From Oscillatoria princeps RMCB-10 (GTDB lineage Bacteria > Cyanobacteriota > Cyanobacteriia > Cyanobacteriales > Oscillatoriaceae): DNA of 64,000 nucleotides. The notes under the pieces are model-generated. The model was not told where the DNA came from. It did not search any database and saw only the letters and a program-made list of their open reading frames with translations. Positions 7,615 to 17,288 of the stretch are shown in pieces. The stretch lies in contig JAHHHT010000008.1 in the NCBI GenBank assembly GCA_019359235.1, positions 186,001 to 250,000 of the forward strand, given 5' to 3'. Numbering within the stretch: position 1 is the stretch's first letter; each line of letters opens with the position of its first letter. Made by a program: the position numbers and the translations under genes.

Positions 7615-9229
7615 TCACCGGCGCTTTCACCGCGTTCAGCAGCAACCCGTACTCCAACCCCTCTACCACAGCTTGATACGAAGCGTCAAGTATATTCCCC
7701 GACACCCCCACAGTCGTCCAGCGCTGCTGCCCATTCGTGGACTCAACCAGCACGCGAGTCTTGGCAGAGGTGCCGGCACCCCCATCCAGAATCCGCACTT
7801 TATAATCCGCCAGTTGAAACTCTGCAATCTCCGGGTAAAAATTCACCAGCGCCTTCCGCAGCGCTGCATCCAGCGCCGAAACCGGCCCGTTTCCTTCCGC
7901 CGCTTCCAGCAAGTCTTTCCCATTCACCGCCACTTTAATCGTCGCCAAAGCGTCAGACGATCCCCGCGCAATATCGCAGTGAACCTGAAAACCCTTCAAT
8001 TCAAAGAACTGCTTCCGCTGTCCTAGCGCCTCCCGCATCAGCAAGTCAAAACTCGCCTCAGCCGCCTCAAACTGATACCCCTGACTTTCCAACTCCTTCA
8101 GGCGCTGCAAAATTTGCCGGCACGCCGGATCTCCCTTGTCCAAATCCATGCCAAAACTGCGAGCTTTCGCCAAAACATTGCTCAGTCCGGATTGCTCAGA
8201 AATCACAATCCGCCGGCTGTTCCCCATAACTTCCGGCTGAATATGCTCGTAAGTCAGCGGGTTCCTCGCTACCGCTGATACATGCACACCGCCCTTGTGA
8301 GCGAACGCCGACCGCCCCACAAACGGGGCGTGTTCATCCGGAGCCAGATTCACGACCTCACTGACAAACCGGCTCGTTTCTGTCAGGTTAGCCATCTGGC
8401 TGTCATCAATACACTGATAGCCCAGTTTCAGCTGCAAATTGGGAATCACCGAGCAGAGATTGGCATTGCCGCAGCGTTCGCCGTAGCCATTAATAGTCCC
8501 CTGCACCATGCGAACACCTTCCATCACCGCCGCCAAGGCGTTCGCCACTGCGGTGTCCGAGTCGTTGTGAGTGTGAATCCCCAGCATTGGAGCCGGGAAA
8601 AGGGGATTTGGGGATTGGCTGATGGCGGCGAGCACCTTCAGGACAATCTGGCTAATTTCGTGGGGTAAAGTGCCGCCGTTGGTGTCGCAGAGGACGAGCC
8701 ACTCGGCACCGGCACCGGCAGCCACCTCCAGCGTCTTGAGCGCATACTCCCGATTGTGCTTGTAGCCATCGAACCAGTGTTCGGCATCGTAGAGCACGCG
8801 ACGCCCCTGAGCCCGCAGGTACTCAATCGTGTCCCGGATCATCGCCAAATTCTCATCTAGGGTAGTTTTCAGCCCTTCCGTGACGTGCATGTCCCAGGAT
8901 TTGCCAAAAATCGTCACCCAGCGAGTGCCGGCAGCGATAATCGGCTGCAGCATCGGGTCTTCTGCTGCTGTTGCGCCCGGTCGCCGCGTCGAGCAAAATG
9001 CCACAACTTCCGCTTGTTTGAGCGGTGTTTCTTTCAGCTGCCAGAAAAATTGCACGTCTTTGGGATTTGCCCCAGGCCATCCCCCCTCAATGAAGGGAAC
9101 GCCCAGCTCGTCTAGCTTGCGGGCAATTCGCAATTTATCTTCAATTGACAGGGAAAGCCCTTCGCGCTGGGCACCGTCGCGCAGGGTGGTGTCGTAGATC
9201 CAAAGCCGGTTAGAAGTGTCTGGAGTCAT
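7598..9229 (-). CDS. cimA: (R)-citramalate synthase, CimA type
   Basis: A 543-residue member of the isopropylmalate/homocitrate/citramalate synthase family. It would condense pyruvate with acetyl-CoA to citramalate for isoleucine synthesis. The N-terminal motif YDTTLRDGAQREG carries the metal-binding Asp and catalytic Arg, GIHTHNDSDTAVANAL carries the metal-binding His pair, and a LeuA-type regulatory domain (SDALATIKVAVNGKDLLEAA onward) fills the C-terminus. I start at ATG 9229 (MTPDTSNRLWIYDTTLRDG); a longer frame reaches 9382 but would add 51 residues atypical for the family and overlap the divergent 2Fe-2S gene. The last few codons come from the tandem repeat downstream. Confidence 0.9.
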   Translation of the reverse strand: MTPDTSNRLWIYDTTLRDGAQREGLSLSIEDKLRIARKLDELGVPFIEGGWPGANPKDVQFFWQLKETPLKQAEVVAFCSTRRPGATAAEDPMLQPIIAAGTRWVTIFGKSWDMHVTEGLKTTLDENLAMIRDTIEYLRAQGRRVLYDAEHWFDGYKHNREYALKTLEVAAGAGAEWLVLCDTNGGTLPHEISQIVLKVLAAISQSPNPLFPAPMLGIHTHNDSDTAVANALAAVMEGVRMVQGTINGYGERCGNANLCSVIPNLQLKLGYQCIDDSQMANLTETSRFVSEVVNLAPDEHAPFVGRSAFAHKGGVHVSAVARNPLTYEHIQPEVMGNSRRIVISEQSGLSNVLAKARSFGMDLDKGDPACRQILQRLKELESQGYQFEAAEASFDLLMREALGQRKQFFELKGFQVHCDIARGSSDALATIKVAVNGKDLLEAAEGNGPVSALDAALRKALVNFYPEIAEFQLADYKVRILDGGAGTSAKTRVLVESTNGQQRWTTVGVSGNILDASYQAVVEGLEYGLLLNAVKAPVSVSGL

Positions 9230-9329
9230 TGCTGACGGGGGGGAGAGAGGGGAGGCACACAACTCATTGTAGGGAGCGGTCAAAATAGAGCTATAAAATT
9301 TAACAGAAACGTAATTTTGGTGCGTCACT

Positions 9330-9668
9330 ATGCCGAAGGTTACAGCCCAAGGGAAAACGTTTGAGTGCGAAAAGGGTGCCAATCTGCGTCAAGTCTTGCT
9401 CAAGAATGGCATCGACCTTTACAACGGCGGTGCGGCAGTCATCAACTGTCGCGGACTGGGGACTTGCGGCACCTGTGCCGTCGCGGTGCAAGGGGAAGTG
9501 TCTGAACCCAACTGGCGAGACAAGACGCGGCGCTCCCTACCTCCCCATTCTCCCACAGCCAACCGCCGGTTAGCCTGTCAAACTCAAGTTTTAGGAGATG
9601 TTAAGGTAACAAAATATGACGGATTCTGGGGGCAAGACTCTCAAACCGTCTGGACGCCAGAAGGGTAA
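9330..9668 (+). CDS. 2Fe-2S ferredoxin-like protein
   Basis: A 112-residue ferredoxin fold with cluster ligands in NCRGLGTCGTCAVAV (C-x6-C-x2-C spacing) and a fourth Cys in RRLACQTQV. It would carry electrons in the cytoplasm; the partner is not evident. The C-terminus (YDGFWGQDSQTVW) is longer than in photosynthetic PetF, so it is not the main photosynthetic ferredoxin. It is divergent from cimA, sharing a roughly 100-base intergenic region. No clear Shine-Dalgarno sequence, but the start fits the family. Confidence 0.85.
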   Translation: MPKVTAQGKTFECEKGANLRQVLLKNGIDLYNGGAAVINCRGLGTCGTCAVAVQGEVSEPNWRDKTRRSLPPHSPTANRRLACQTQVLGDVKVTKYDGFWGQDSQTVWTPEG

Positions 9669-9703
9669 TTGCTGGGGGGTGCGTTCCGCAGGTTGCAAAG
9701 GAG

Positions 9704-10028
9704 GACAGGGACAGGAGGGACGCCTGTCCTACGTCTGGGTTCGGTTAACCGCATGCGGAAGTACGGGAAACCGAAGCAAGAGCGCTGTCTCCGGTCAGCC
9801 GGCGACCGCCACCCCCCGCAACAGCGGGACAGGCGGGACGCCTGTCCTACGTCTGGGTTCGGTTAACCGCATGCGGAAGTACGGGAAACCGAAGCAAGAG
9901 CGCTGTCTCAGGTCAGCCGGCGACCCTCACCCCCCGCAACAGCGGGACAGGCGGGACGCCTGTCCTCCGTCTGGGTTCGGTTAACCGAAGGCGGAAGTAC
10001 GGGAAACCGAAGCAAGAGGGCTGTCTGA
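9704..10028. repeat. 118-bp tandem repeat, about 2.6 copies
   Basis: CGCCTGTCCT recurs at 9721, 9839 and 9957, an exact 118-base period. Each unit includes GGGACAGGCGGGACGCCTGTCC-like palindromic sequence and a GGTTCGGTTAACCG block. Short open frames across it repeat the same peptide and are not genes. A further isolated palindrome of the same family lies at 10092-10112. Confidence 0.9.
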
Positions 10029-10247
10029 GATTTGCAGCGCCCGGTGCGAACAGTCGCAGTCAGTGCCGGTGAGGGCGAACCCGATGGCGTAGGGCAGGCG
10101 GGACGCCTGTCCTGGGGCACCGGCAGGGTTTGGCATTTTGCCGGTCGGAATGTCATAGACTTTTCAATGGGGGGCGGGCTGTCCAGCTCACCCCACAAGC
10201 CAATCCCCCTCTGTTGCGCGACAGGCATTTTGCTTGTCCGATAGGAA

Positions 10248-12290
10248 ATGAACTCATCTAGTGACATTCTGATTATCGGGGGTGGCACTATTGGCCTCTC
10301 AATCGCCATCGAACTGAAGTTGCGAGGCGCAAGTGTCACCGTTATTTGCCGGGACTTCCAGCAGGCAGCCGCCCACGCCGCCGCCGGCATGCTCGCTCCT
10401 CAGGCGGAAGCGATCCCCCCTGGCCCAATGCTGGATTTGTGCCTGCGCTCCCGAGCTTTATATCCAGACTGGACGAGCAAACTCGAAGAGCTCGCCGGCT
10501 CGGCCACCGGCTACTGGCCCTGCGGCATTCTGGCTCCCGCCTACGAGCCGGCGAGCGGCGGAGAGTCCCCTGACTTGGCGCTGGAAAACGGACATTTATA
10601 TAATGTCAGCGCCCTGTGGCTCGACCGGCAAGCGATTCACGAGCACCAGCCCGGTCTTGGCCCAGAGGTGGCCGGCGGGTGGTGCTTTCCCGAAGACGCC
10701 CAGGTGGACAGTCGGGCGCTGGCGCGAGCGCTGCGCTCAGCTGCCCGAGAGCTGGGCGTAAAGATTCGCGAAGGCGTGGCTGTTGAGGGAATAGTCCAGC
10801 GTTCCAGGCTTGTCAGCTGCCTGAGAACCTCTGCCGGCGAACTTCACGGCGGGCACTACGTCTTAGCTACAGGGGCTTGGTCAAACCAGCTGCTGCCGCT
10901 GCCGGTGTATCCGAAAAAAGGGCAAATGCTCTCGGTGCGGGTGCCGGCGGAGACTGCTGTCCCGCCCCTGCAGCGGGTGCTGTTTGGCCCTGACACCTAC
11001 ATCGTCCCCCGCCGCGATGGCCGGATTGCGATCGGAGCCACCAGCGAGGATGTTGGCTTCACTGCCGGCAATACGCCGGCTGGCATGAAAACTCTGCTGG
11101 AGCGGGCTGTGCGGCTCTACCCCCAACTGCAGGACTATGCGATTGAAGAATTTTGGTGGGGGTTCCGACCGGCAACGCCTGACGACTTGCCGATTTTGGG
11201 CCCCAGCCTGTGCGAGAATTTAACCCTGGCTGTGGGCCACTACCGCAATGGGATTCTGCTCGCGCCGGTGACAGCTTCTCTGATTGCGGATTTAATTCTG
11301 AATCAAAAATCTGACCCCCTGCTGGAACATTTTCAGTGGCAGCGGTTTTTTAACCGGCAGCCATCAGCCGCCCGCCAGCAGAGCTCAGTCGAGACGCGCC
11401 CCGGCGCTCTAAAAAATAACAGCTCAAACGGAAGTCAAAACCCTCCAATGCTCACCTACCCCGCTCCCATCCAGCAGGCACCAGCGAAGCTGTCTCCCGA
11501 CACTCCGCTGACGATTGCCGGTCGGCAGTTCCGCTCGCGCTTGATGACCGGCACCGGCAAGTATCGCAGCATTGAGGAAATGCAGCAAAGTGTCGCCGCC
11601 AGCGGTTGCGAAATTATCACGGTGGCGGTGCGGCGCGTGCAAACGAAGGCCGCTGGCCATGAAGGGCTGGCGGAGGCGCTGGACTGGACAAAAATCTGGA
11701 TGCTGCCCAACACTGCCGGCTGTCAAACGGCGGAGGAGGCGATTCGGGTGGCGCGTCTGGGGCGGGAGATGGCGAAGCTGCTGGGGCAAGAGGAGAATAA
11801 TTTTGTCAAGTTAGAGGTGATTCCGGATTCCAAGTATCTTTTGCCAGATCCGATTGGCACTTTGGAAGCTGCAGAAAAGCTGGTGAAGGAGGGCTTTGCG
11901 GTTCTGCCGTATATTAATGCTGACCCGTTGCTGGCGAAACGCTTGCAAGATGTGGGCTGCGCTACGGTGATGCCTTTGGGTTCGCCCATCGGTTCGGGAC
12001 AGGGGATAACCACTGCTGCGAATATTCAGATCATTATTGAGAGCGCCCGCGTGCCGGTGGTGGTGGATGCCGGCATTGGGACGCCTTCTGAGGCGGCGCA
12101 AGCGATGGAGATGGGGGCGGATGCGGTGCTGATCAATAGCGCTATCGCCCTGGCGGAGAATCCGGCTGCAATGGCCAGAGCGATGGGCATGGCTGTAGAA
12201 GCGGGACGTCTCGGCTACCTCGCCGGTCGCATGCCGGTGAGATCCCGCGCCAGCGCCAGTTCACCCCTGACCGGCACGATTACTGGATAG
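10248..12290 (+). CDS. thiO-thiG: Bifunctional glycine oxidase / thiazole synthase (ThiO-ThiG fusion)
   Basis: A 680-residue fusion. Residues 1 to about 370 are an FAD-dependent glycine/D-amino-acid oxidase, with the dinucleotide motif [15 protein letters not shown] at 9-23 and a C-terminal [17 protein letters not shown] block. A linker follows, then from about 415 a thiazole synthase ([42 protein letters not shown] with the probable Schiff-base Lys). ThiO supplies dehydroglycine and ThiG builds the thiazole phosphate of thiamin. This fusion is known in cyanobacteria. The ATG follows ATAGGAA closely; a chain of tandem repeats lies just upstream. Confidence 0.95.
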   Translation: MNSSSDILIIGGGTIGLSIAIELKLRGASVTVICRDFQQAAAHAAAGMLAPQAEAIPPGPMLDLCLRSRALYPDWTSKLEELAGSATGYWPCGILAPAYEPASGGESPDLALENGHLYNVSALWLDRQAIHEHQPGLGPEVAGGWCFPEDAQVDSRALARALRSAARELGVKIREGVAVEGIVQRSRLVSCLRTSAGELHGGHYVLATGAWSNQLLPLPVYPKKGQMLSVRVPAETAVPPLQRVLFGPDTYIVPRRDGRIAIGATSEDVGFTAGNTPAGMKTLLERAVRLYPQLQDYAIEEFWWGFRPATPDDLPILGPSLCENLTLAVGHYRNGILLAPVTASLIADLILNQKSDPLLEHFQWQRFFNRQPSAARQQSSVETRPGALKNNSSNGSQNPPMLTYPAPIQQAPAKLSPDTPLTIAGRQFRSRLMTGTGKYRSIEEMQQSVAASGCEIITVAVRRVQTKAAGHEGLAEALDWTKIWMLPNTAGCQTAEEAIRVARLGREMAKLLGQEENNFVKLEVIPDSKYLLPDPIGTLEAAEKLVKEGFAVLPYINADPLLAKRLQDVGCATVMPLGSPIGSGQGITTAANIQIIIESARVPVVVDAGIGTPSEAAQAMEMGADAVLINSAIALAENPAAMARAMGMAVEAGRLGYLAGRMPVRSRASASSPLTGTITG

Positions 12291-12433
12291 GGGCGAGGGT
12301 GAGGGGGTGAGGGGGGAATTGTCCCACTGCCCCCTCTCCCTTTGTTAAGAATGATTGATAGTTATGAAGCAATACTTCTCAGAGCTAATTTTTGATAAAG
12401 TTAGCTAAAGTGAAAAGACTGAGGGTGATATTC

Positions 12434-12616
12434 ATGCCATATACCGAAGAAGAAGGCGGACGTCTGAACAATTTCGCTGTTGAGCCAAAGATGTACAAGG
12501 CTGAACCTCCCACTACGGCTCAACAGCGGAACTATCTGGTGTTGGGCGTTTTAGCAGCAGTGCTTATTGGTGCGGTGTTATACGTCGCCTTCTCTGTCTC
12601 GACGAAGGTCAGCTGA
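12434..12616 (+). CDS. psb34: Psb34-type photosystem II assembly protein (ssl1498 family)
   Basis: A 60-residue single-pass membrane protein: MPYTEEEGGRLNNFAVEPKM, then AEPPTTAQQRNY and one transmembrane helix (LVLGVLAAVLIGAVLYVAF). This matches the light-harvesting-like ssl1498 family, which binds photosystem II during assembly and repair in the thylakoid membrane. I prefer ATG 12434 over an upstream in-frame codon at 12392 because the family begins with the EEGG block and a GAGGGTGA ribosome binding site precedes it. A strong terminator follows. Confidence 0.9.
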   Translation: MPYTEEEGGRLNNFAVEPKMYKAEPPTTAQQRNYLVLGVLAAVLIGAVLYVAFSVSTKVS

Positions 12617-12669
12617 TAATAAACGCTTTTCCTGATTTTTGTAGCACTTTTAGATATTTGTCAGGTCAG

Positions 12670-12707
12670 CCAGGTTGCCGGCTCTGCCGGTGCCTGGTTT
12701 TTTTTTT
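12670..12707 (+). terminator. Rho-independent terminator of psb34
   Basis: CCAGG-TTG-CCGGC pairs with GCCGG-TG-CCTGG around a TCT loop, followed by ten T residues (12698-12707). It sits about 55 bases after the psb34 stop. Confidence 0.9.
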
Positions 12708-13315
12708 CTCACCCAGACAAGCACAGCCCGTAGAGACGCCACCAGCCCTTGCCTCTACAAAAGCCCGCGCAGGCGTCCCTCATGGGGAGCCTGCGATTTT
12801 TGCACTCCCCTCCACCCCCAACCCCTCTCCCACTTGGGGTGAGGCGAGAATTATTGATTTTCCCCCCCTCTCCCTTCATGGGACAGGGGGGTTAGGGGGG
12901 TGAGGGTGAAAATCTTTGCAAAAAGGGGATGCTCCCTCGCTCATCTCTGTCGAGCGTGAGTTTCCAATCGCCAGGGTGTATTAGCCAAAGTGTTAAGCAC
13001 CCCAGTCAGGTGTTTGTGCGAGGTAAATGCCTGAGAGCTGGTGCCACCGGCTTGTTTGACGGACTGAAAGAAGGGACAAGCAGAAATATTATAGCACAAA
13101 TGCGCTGGCGGCGGTTGAGGTAACGCACCGCAAAATAGCTAAAAATCAAAAAGCCCCCCGGCATTGCTGCTGGGGGGCGGTTTATCGGGGTGCATCTCTC
13201 TTTCTGTTCGGGTGGGAAAGACCGGCATCCGGAGACTTGACAAAATCGCCATTTTCCCGGATGGTATGCGCCCCGTCCGTAAAGAGAATTGGAAGCTCTG
13301 ACACGGATATTTAAT
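12708..13315. other. Gene-free stretch with C-rich repeats and one hairpin
   Basis: Low-complexity C-rich and G-rich sequence fills 12790-12910. A GCCCCCC / GGGGGGC stem (13153-13159 with 13172-13178), preceded by an A-rich stretch and followed by GGTTT, could be a weak bidirectional terminator. Nothing else is recognisable. Confidence 0.55.
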
Positions 13316-13501
13316 ATGCGCGTCTACACGCCGTTTTTTTTGTTAAGCCTGTTATTAATAGGGAGCGCCACTCCCTCCCGAGCGAATGAGTATCGCGCAG
13401 TCAGCCGGCTGCAAGCCGATACGGAACAATCGGCTCAAAATGTGTGCTCGCCGGCTGTCACGCCCGACGATAATCGTGGAAGTGGGCGTTGCGAGCAATA
13501 G
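13316..13501 (+). CDS. Possible small secreted protein
   Basis: A 61-residue frame begins with a convincing signal-peptide pattern: MRVYTPFFLLSLLLIGSATP followed by SRANEY, with a cleavage site likely after SRA. The mature part would be about 35 hydrophilic residues with two Cys. No family is recognised and there is no clear ribosome binding site. A perfect 10-bp stem-loop begins eight bases after the stop codon, which favours a real transcript. The region is flanked by a 16-base direct repeat (13289-13304 and 13551-13566). Confidence 0.42.
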   Translation: MRVYTPFFLLSLLLIGSATPSRANEYRAVSRLQADTEQSAQNVCSPAVTPDDNRGSGRCEQ

Positions 13502-13508
13502 GGATGGG

Positions 13509-13533
13509 CAGCTGTGTCCCGAAGACACAGCTG
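13509..13533. terminator. Perfect stem-loop after the small secreted-protein frame
   Basis: CAGCTGTGTC pairs fully with GACACAGCTG around a CCGAA loop. There is no T-run, so intrinsic termination is uncertain. Confidence 0.5.
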
Positions 13534-13630
13534 AGGGGCGGCATCAAGGGTTGGAAGCTCTGACACACACGCCCCAAATGTATCATCTCATGTTTGTCAG
13601 CTAATCGATCTACCTATTTTTTAATGGCCG

Positions 13631-13660
13631 GCGGCTGCACCAGAGCTTTGGTGCAGCCGC
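13631..13660. terminator. Strong 12-bp stem-loop
   Basis: GCGGCTGCACCA pairs with TGGTGCAGCCGC around GAGCTT. It is GC-rich with only a weak T-containing tail (TGTTTGCG). It lies between the small secreted-protein frame and the repeat array. Confidence 0.5.
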
Positions 13661-13737
13661 TGTTTGCGTTGAGGCTGCCGCACAGTCCCCTCACCCCCGC
13701 CTTGGAGTGCCGGTTGCTACCGCAGCTGCGCAGCAGC

Positions 13738-13999
13738 TAGGGTGCGTTCCGCCTTGAGAGAAGAAGTAGGGTGCGTTCCGCCTTCAGAGTGTTATGTAGA
13801 ACTAGACGACAAGCGGAACGCACCCTACCGCAGCACAGAAAAGTAAGGTGCGTTCTGCCTTGAGAGTATTCCTGCTTTGTGAAATTGCCCTGCGAGCAGC
13901 GGAACGCACCCTACCGCAGCACAGAAAAGTAAGGTGCGTTCCGCCTTGAGAGTATTCCTGCTTTGTGAAATTGCCCTGCGAGCGGCGGAACGCACCCTA
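13738..13999. repeat. GGTGCGTTCCGCC / GGCGGAACGCACC repeat array
   Basis: The motif TAAGGTGCGTT recurs at 13844 and 13930 (86-base period), with earlier degenerate units from 13738. Each unit ends in GGAACGCACCCTAC, the inverted partner. The last unit supplies the TAG stop codon (13997-13999) of the next minus-strand gene. Perfect isolated palindromes of the same family lie at 40099-40133 and 59252-59286. Confidence 0.85.
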
Positions 14000-14515
14000 C
14001 AGGCTGCCTTCTTGCCAATCTTTCCCACCCGGTAACTCCGCTAGATAGGTGTCAATTATGTCGGGTAACTCGCTTGGCTTGTGGACATAAGTCAAAGCTA
14101 GCAATTGTTCAGCCGTCTGGATTATCTGAGTTCGGTCGAGCATCTGCGAGAGTTGAGACGGAGTTAATCGCCCGGAGCGCACTTCCACGCTTGCCGGTCG
14201 AATGGCTGCCGCCAGTGCGTCTTCCAGGAAAGGCTGCCATTCATCTGGCTTTATATAATAAGAGGTTTTATTGTCTTTGAGATTCAGCTTTTGAATTTTT
14301 ACAAGCGAATCAGAAATTGAAGCTACCCAAGAGTTGGTAAGCCGCTGCTCCACTTGGTTTTTAATCAGATGAACCAGCAGTCTGACTAAAAATGATTCAA
14401 GATTGCGCAGAATTGCTTGTACGCTCATACCCTCCAGCTCGTCTACAATGGCCAAGGCGTCCTCGTAGCGCCCCTCCAGGATGCTATTTCTTAGGTCTAA
14501 TAGTTCCTGTGTCAT
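13997..14515 (-). CDS. DUF29-family protein
   Basis: A 172-residue soluble, helical protein. The block AILRNLESFLVRLLVHLIKN followed by QVEQRLTNSWVASI is typical of the DUF29 family, widespread and multi-copy in filamentous cyanobacteria; its function is unknown. The start MTQELLDLRNSILEGRYEDA is typical of this subgroup. The stop codon falls in the intergenic repeat, so the tail after PGGKDW is repeat-derived. Single-gene unit, with no partner nearby. Confidence 0.75.
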   Translation of the reverse strand: MTQELLDLRNSILEGRYEDALAIVDELEGMSVQAILRNLESFLVRLLVHLIKNQVEQRLTNSWVASISDSLVKIQKLNLKDNKTSYYIKPDEWQPFLEDALAAAIRPASVEVRSGRLTPSQLSQMLDRTQIIQTAEQLLALTYVHKPSELPDIIDTYLAELPGGKDWQEGSL

Positions 14516-14802
14516 AAATAATTCCTTTCCGAATCAGTGTTTGGAGCGGGTCTAAATGATTTGTGATCGCTCTGGGGGATCAGAAACCCGGAAGGGGCGG
14601 GCACGGGGGCACCGCCCCTACGCTCACCGGGTTTCTACGCTTTCACAACTCAAAGAGAAACGCTATATAGGCTGAGTGTAACACGCCGGCGCGAGGGCCG
14701 GCGGGATGGCCAAAAGCGGAGCGAGGGATTTGAAAAGCGATTTAATCCAGCCGGTATAAAATAAGCTAAAATGGGAGAGTCCGAGGTAAGCGGAGTACCC
14801 AG

Positions 14803-15372
14803 ATGCTCTCAAAACGCTTTACAGAAGCTCTCACCTACGCCACAGGGCTGCACGCCACTCAAACCCGCAAGGGAAGCGGCATTCCTTATATTGCCCATCT
14901 CTTGGGCGCAGCCAGTATTGCCCTGGAATATGGGGCGAATGAAGATGAAGCGATTGCGGCTTTGCTCCATGATGCCATTGAGGATCAAGGGGGCGCAGCC
15001 ACCCGGGAAGAAATTCGCCGCCGGTTTGGGGATGCGGTGACGGAGATTGTAGACGGCTGCACGGATGCGGAAACGATTCCCAAACCGCCCTGGCGACAGC
15101 GCAAAGAAGCCTACATCGCCAGCATACCGACAGCTTCACCATCGGTGCTGCTCGTCTCCGCTGCGGATAAGCTGCACAATGCTCGCTCGCTTCTCAAGGA
15201 TTATCGGGCGAGCGGTGAGTGCCTTTGGGAGCGCTTCAAGGGCGGAAAAGAGGGCACTCTTTGGTATTACAGGGCTTTGGTTGAGGCATTCCGCTGTGCG
15301 GGTTCAACCCCTTTGATTGAGGAATTAGACCGGGTGGTTTCAGAGCTGGAAATGCTCTCTGTTTCGATTTAA
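14803..15372 (+). CDS. HD-domain phosphohydrolase (MESH1/SpoT-like)
   Basis: A 189-residue stand-alone HD domain. Metal ligands are visible as His in YIAHLLGAA, the HD pair in AALLHDAIEDQGG and Asp in VSAADKLHNARSLL. The order and spacing match the small hydrolase class related to the hydrolase half of SpoT, which removes pyrophosphate from (p)ppGpp. There is no synthetase domain. Substrate assignment is by family only. The gene stands alone on the plus strand. Confidence 0.82.
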   Translation: MLSKRFTEALTYATGLHATQTRKGSGIPYIAHLLGAASIALEYGANEDEAIAALLHDAIEDQGGAATREEIRRRFGDAVTEIVDGCTDAETIPKPPWRQRKEAYIASIPTASPSVLLVSAADKLHNARSLLKDYRASGECLWERFKGGKEGTLWYYRALVEAFRCAGSTPLIEELDRVVSELEMLSVSI

Positions 15373-15560
15373 TATAAAATTGAACCGCCATAGACGCGCC
15401 AGCGGCTTCCCGCAGGGTAGACGCCAAGAGCGCCAAGAAGAGGGTTGGGTAACCGCTGGGGCGGGAGAGGCTGATTCGGGGGGGGTGCTGGGAAATGCTG
15501 GGGTGTCTAATATTCAAGCCACGGCAGATTTTAGTCCGAGTTTGGGGGAGCGGATTGCTC

Positions 15561-17288
15561 TTACCGATCAGCTGCGGCATAGGAGCGGGCTATATCAGTC
15601 AGGGCGATATCTTTGGAATGGGAGTGCTGGATGGTTTGGGCTACTGTTTCGGCGAGTGAGAAAATTTCCGCTGCTTGCGACTTTTTACCGGCTGCGGCAT
15701 AGGAGCGGGCTATTTCAGCGAGCGAGTGAGCCTTAAAATAGGGATGTTTGATGGTTTGGGCTACCTGCAAAGCTCGCTCGTACTCGCCGGCGGCGACTAA
15801 CTCGTCGGAGCGATTGGCTTCCGGCAAATCTTCACCTACTACAATAGGCCCCGAGTCATTGAGTGTTGTTGTGTTGGCACCGCATTCTATGCGATTACCT
15901 CGCACAATTGGGTAAGCGGAGTCTGATTCCTTGGATATATTTGCTCTACACAGAATCTCAGCTATCAAAACCTCGCCGGTTCTCACATCGCCTGGGACGG
16001 CAAAAACGCCCCCAATATAGTGTTGTTCCCCAAAATGCTCGTCGTAGAAGTAGAAAATGTCTTCGTCGGAGTTTAAGCCTTTTTCGTGGAAGTTGGAGTA
16101 TGTGCCATCGTTAAATGCAGCCAGGGGTGTGCGGTGAGTTGAATAGCTGGAGTTTTCTGTACTTGAGTAGTTATTTGAGGAGTTGCCTAGCGCCTCGGTA
16201 GAAGCGGCAAACTCACCATTTTCTAGGTAGTATTTTTTCTGGCTGTCGTTCATTTCTTGAACTTTGCCCTTTACTTCATAGGCAAATTCTACATATCCAT
16301 AGTCATCAGATCGAAAGAATAAATCCCCGATCGCAAAAAATAAACAGACCAAGAAAGCGCCTATCAAACTAGCTGCATATAGGAAAACGAAATATCTTAT
16401 CGGGGGAGAAGAAACTTTCGGGGCGTTTTGGAGACTGCCGCTGCCAGCTGTTTCTTTGAAGGGGGTAGCTTGCAGTGCTTCAAGTGCTTGGCGTGCTTGG
16501 GAGAATCGGCGTTCAGGAGCTGGCTCGCACAGTTTTTCTATCCAGTTGGCAAAACTGGGAGTTAGGCTGACTTTATCTTTAAATTGCAGGCGCATTTTCT
16601 CCTGCGGCAAGTTAGCAGGGGGCGTGCCGGTTAACAGGTGAATCAGAGTGGCTCCTAGGGCGTAAAGGTCACTCGCTGGAACGGCTTTTCCCCAGAGCTG
16701 TTCCGGTGGGGCATAGCCGCCGGTGCCAACGACTGTGAAGGTGACTCCCTCTGTCTTGGCGCGTTCTTGAACGGCACCAAAATCCACCAGATAAACGTGC
16801 TGGTCTTTTCCCATGATAATGTTGCTGGGCTTGATGTCGCGGTGCAGCACCGCCGGACTTAACTCGTGCAGATAAATTAGGATGTTCAGCAGCTGGGTGG
16901 CTATGTTTTGTGTCTCGGCTTCTGTAAAGTGTTTACCCCCTTTTAAGAGCTGCTGCAAAGATGTGCCAGGAATGTAGTCCTGCACTAACCCAAACCAGGG
17001 CAAACCCCCGCCAGCATCCTTGTCGAGGGAAAAATCATCCCGATAACTGGGAATTCTGAAATGGTTGAGATGTTTGAGGACAGATGCCTCGCGCTGAAAT
17101 AACTTTAAGTCATCCCACTGCATCTGAGGGCTAAAGGGCAGCAGCTTGACAATCACTTGGTCGCCAACAAGGGATGCCTCTGCGGGTTTGGCCAAATCTT
17201 TTGCCAGCCAAGTTTGACGACCGGCACTGTTTCCCAGCTGTTCTTTGAGTTGATAGCGTTCTTGTAAAATTTGTCCTGGTTTTAGCAT
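15561..17288 (-). CDS. Membrane Ser/Thr protein kinase with pilin-like and repeat C-terminus
   Basis: A 575-residue protein. Residues 1-275 are a Hanks-type kinase: catalytic Lys48 in VIVKLL, HRDIKPSN at 149-156, DFG at 169-171 and YAPPEQLWG in the activation segment. A transmembrane helix (YFVFLYAASLIGAFLVCLFF) lies near 300. The outer part contains KKYYLENGEFAASTEALG, like the type IV pilin-like G/H domain fused to many cyanobacterial kinases. It ends in two copies of a helical repeat (AQTIKHP..SLAEIARSYAAA). The DNA of these last repeats is nearly identical, and the protein stops within a repeat, so the tail may be shortened. It is paralogous to the next gene upstream on this strand. Confidence 0.87.
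   Translation of the reverse strand: MLKPGQILQERYQLKEQLGNSAGRQTWLAKDLAKPAEASLVGDQVIVKLLPFSPQMQWDDLKLFQREASVLKHLNHFRIPSYRDDFSLDKDAGGGLPWFGLVQDYIPGTSLQQLLKGGKHFTEAETQNIATQLLNILIYLHELSPAVLHRDIKPSNIIMGKDQHVYLVDFGAVQERAKTEGVTFTVVGTGGYAPPEQLWGKAVPASDLYALGATLIHLLTGTPPANLPQEKMRLQFKDKVSLTPSFANWIEKLCEPAPERRFSQARQALEALQATPFKETAGSGSLQNAPKVSSPPIRYFVFLYAASLIGAFLVCLFFAIGDLFFRSDDYGYVEFAYEVKGKVQEMNDSQKKYYLENGEFAASTEALGNSSNNYSSTENSSYSTHRTPLAAFNDGTYSNFHEKGLNSDEDIFYFYDEHFGEQHYIGGVFAVPGDVRTGEVLIAEILCRANISKESDSAYPIVRGNRIECGANTTTLNDSGPIVVGEDLPEANRSDELVAAGEYERALQVAQTIKHPYFKAHSLAEIARSYAAAGKKSQAAEIFSLAETVAQTIQHSHSKDIALTDIARSYAAADR

Noticed and set aside
9669-9984. Open frames with internally repeated peptides
   Set aside because: They are read-through of the 118-base tandem DNA repeat.
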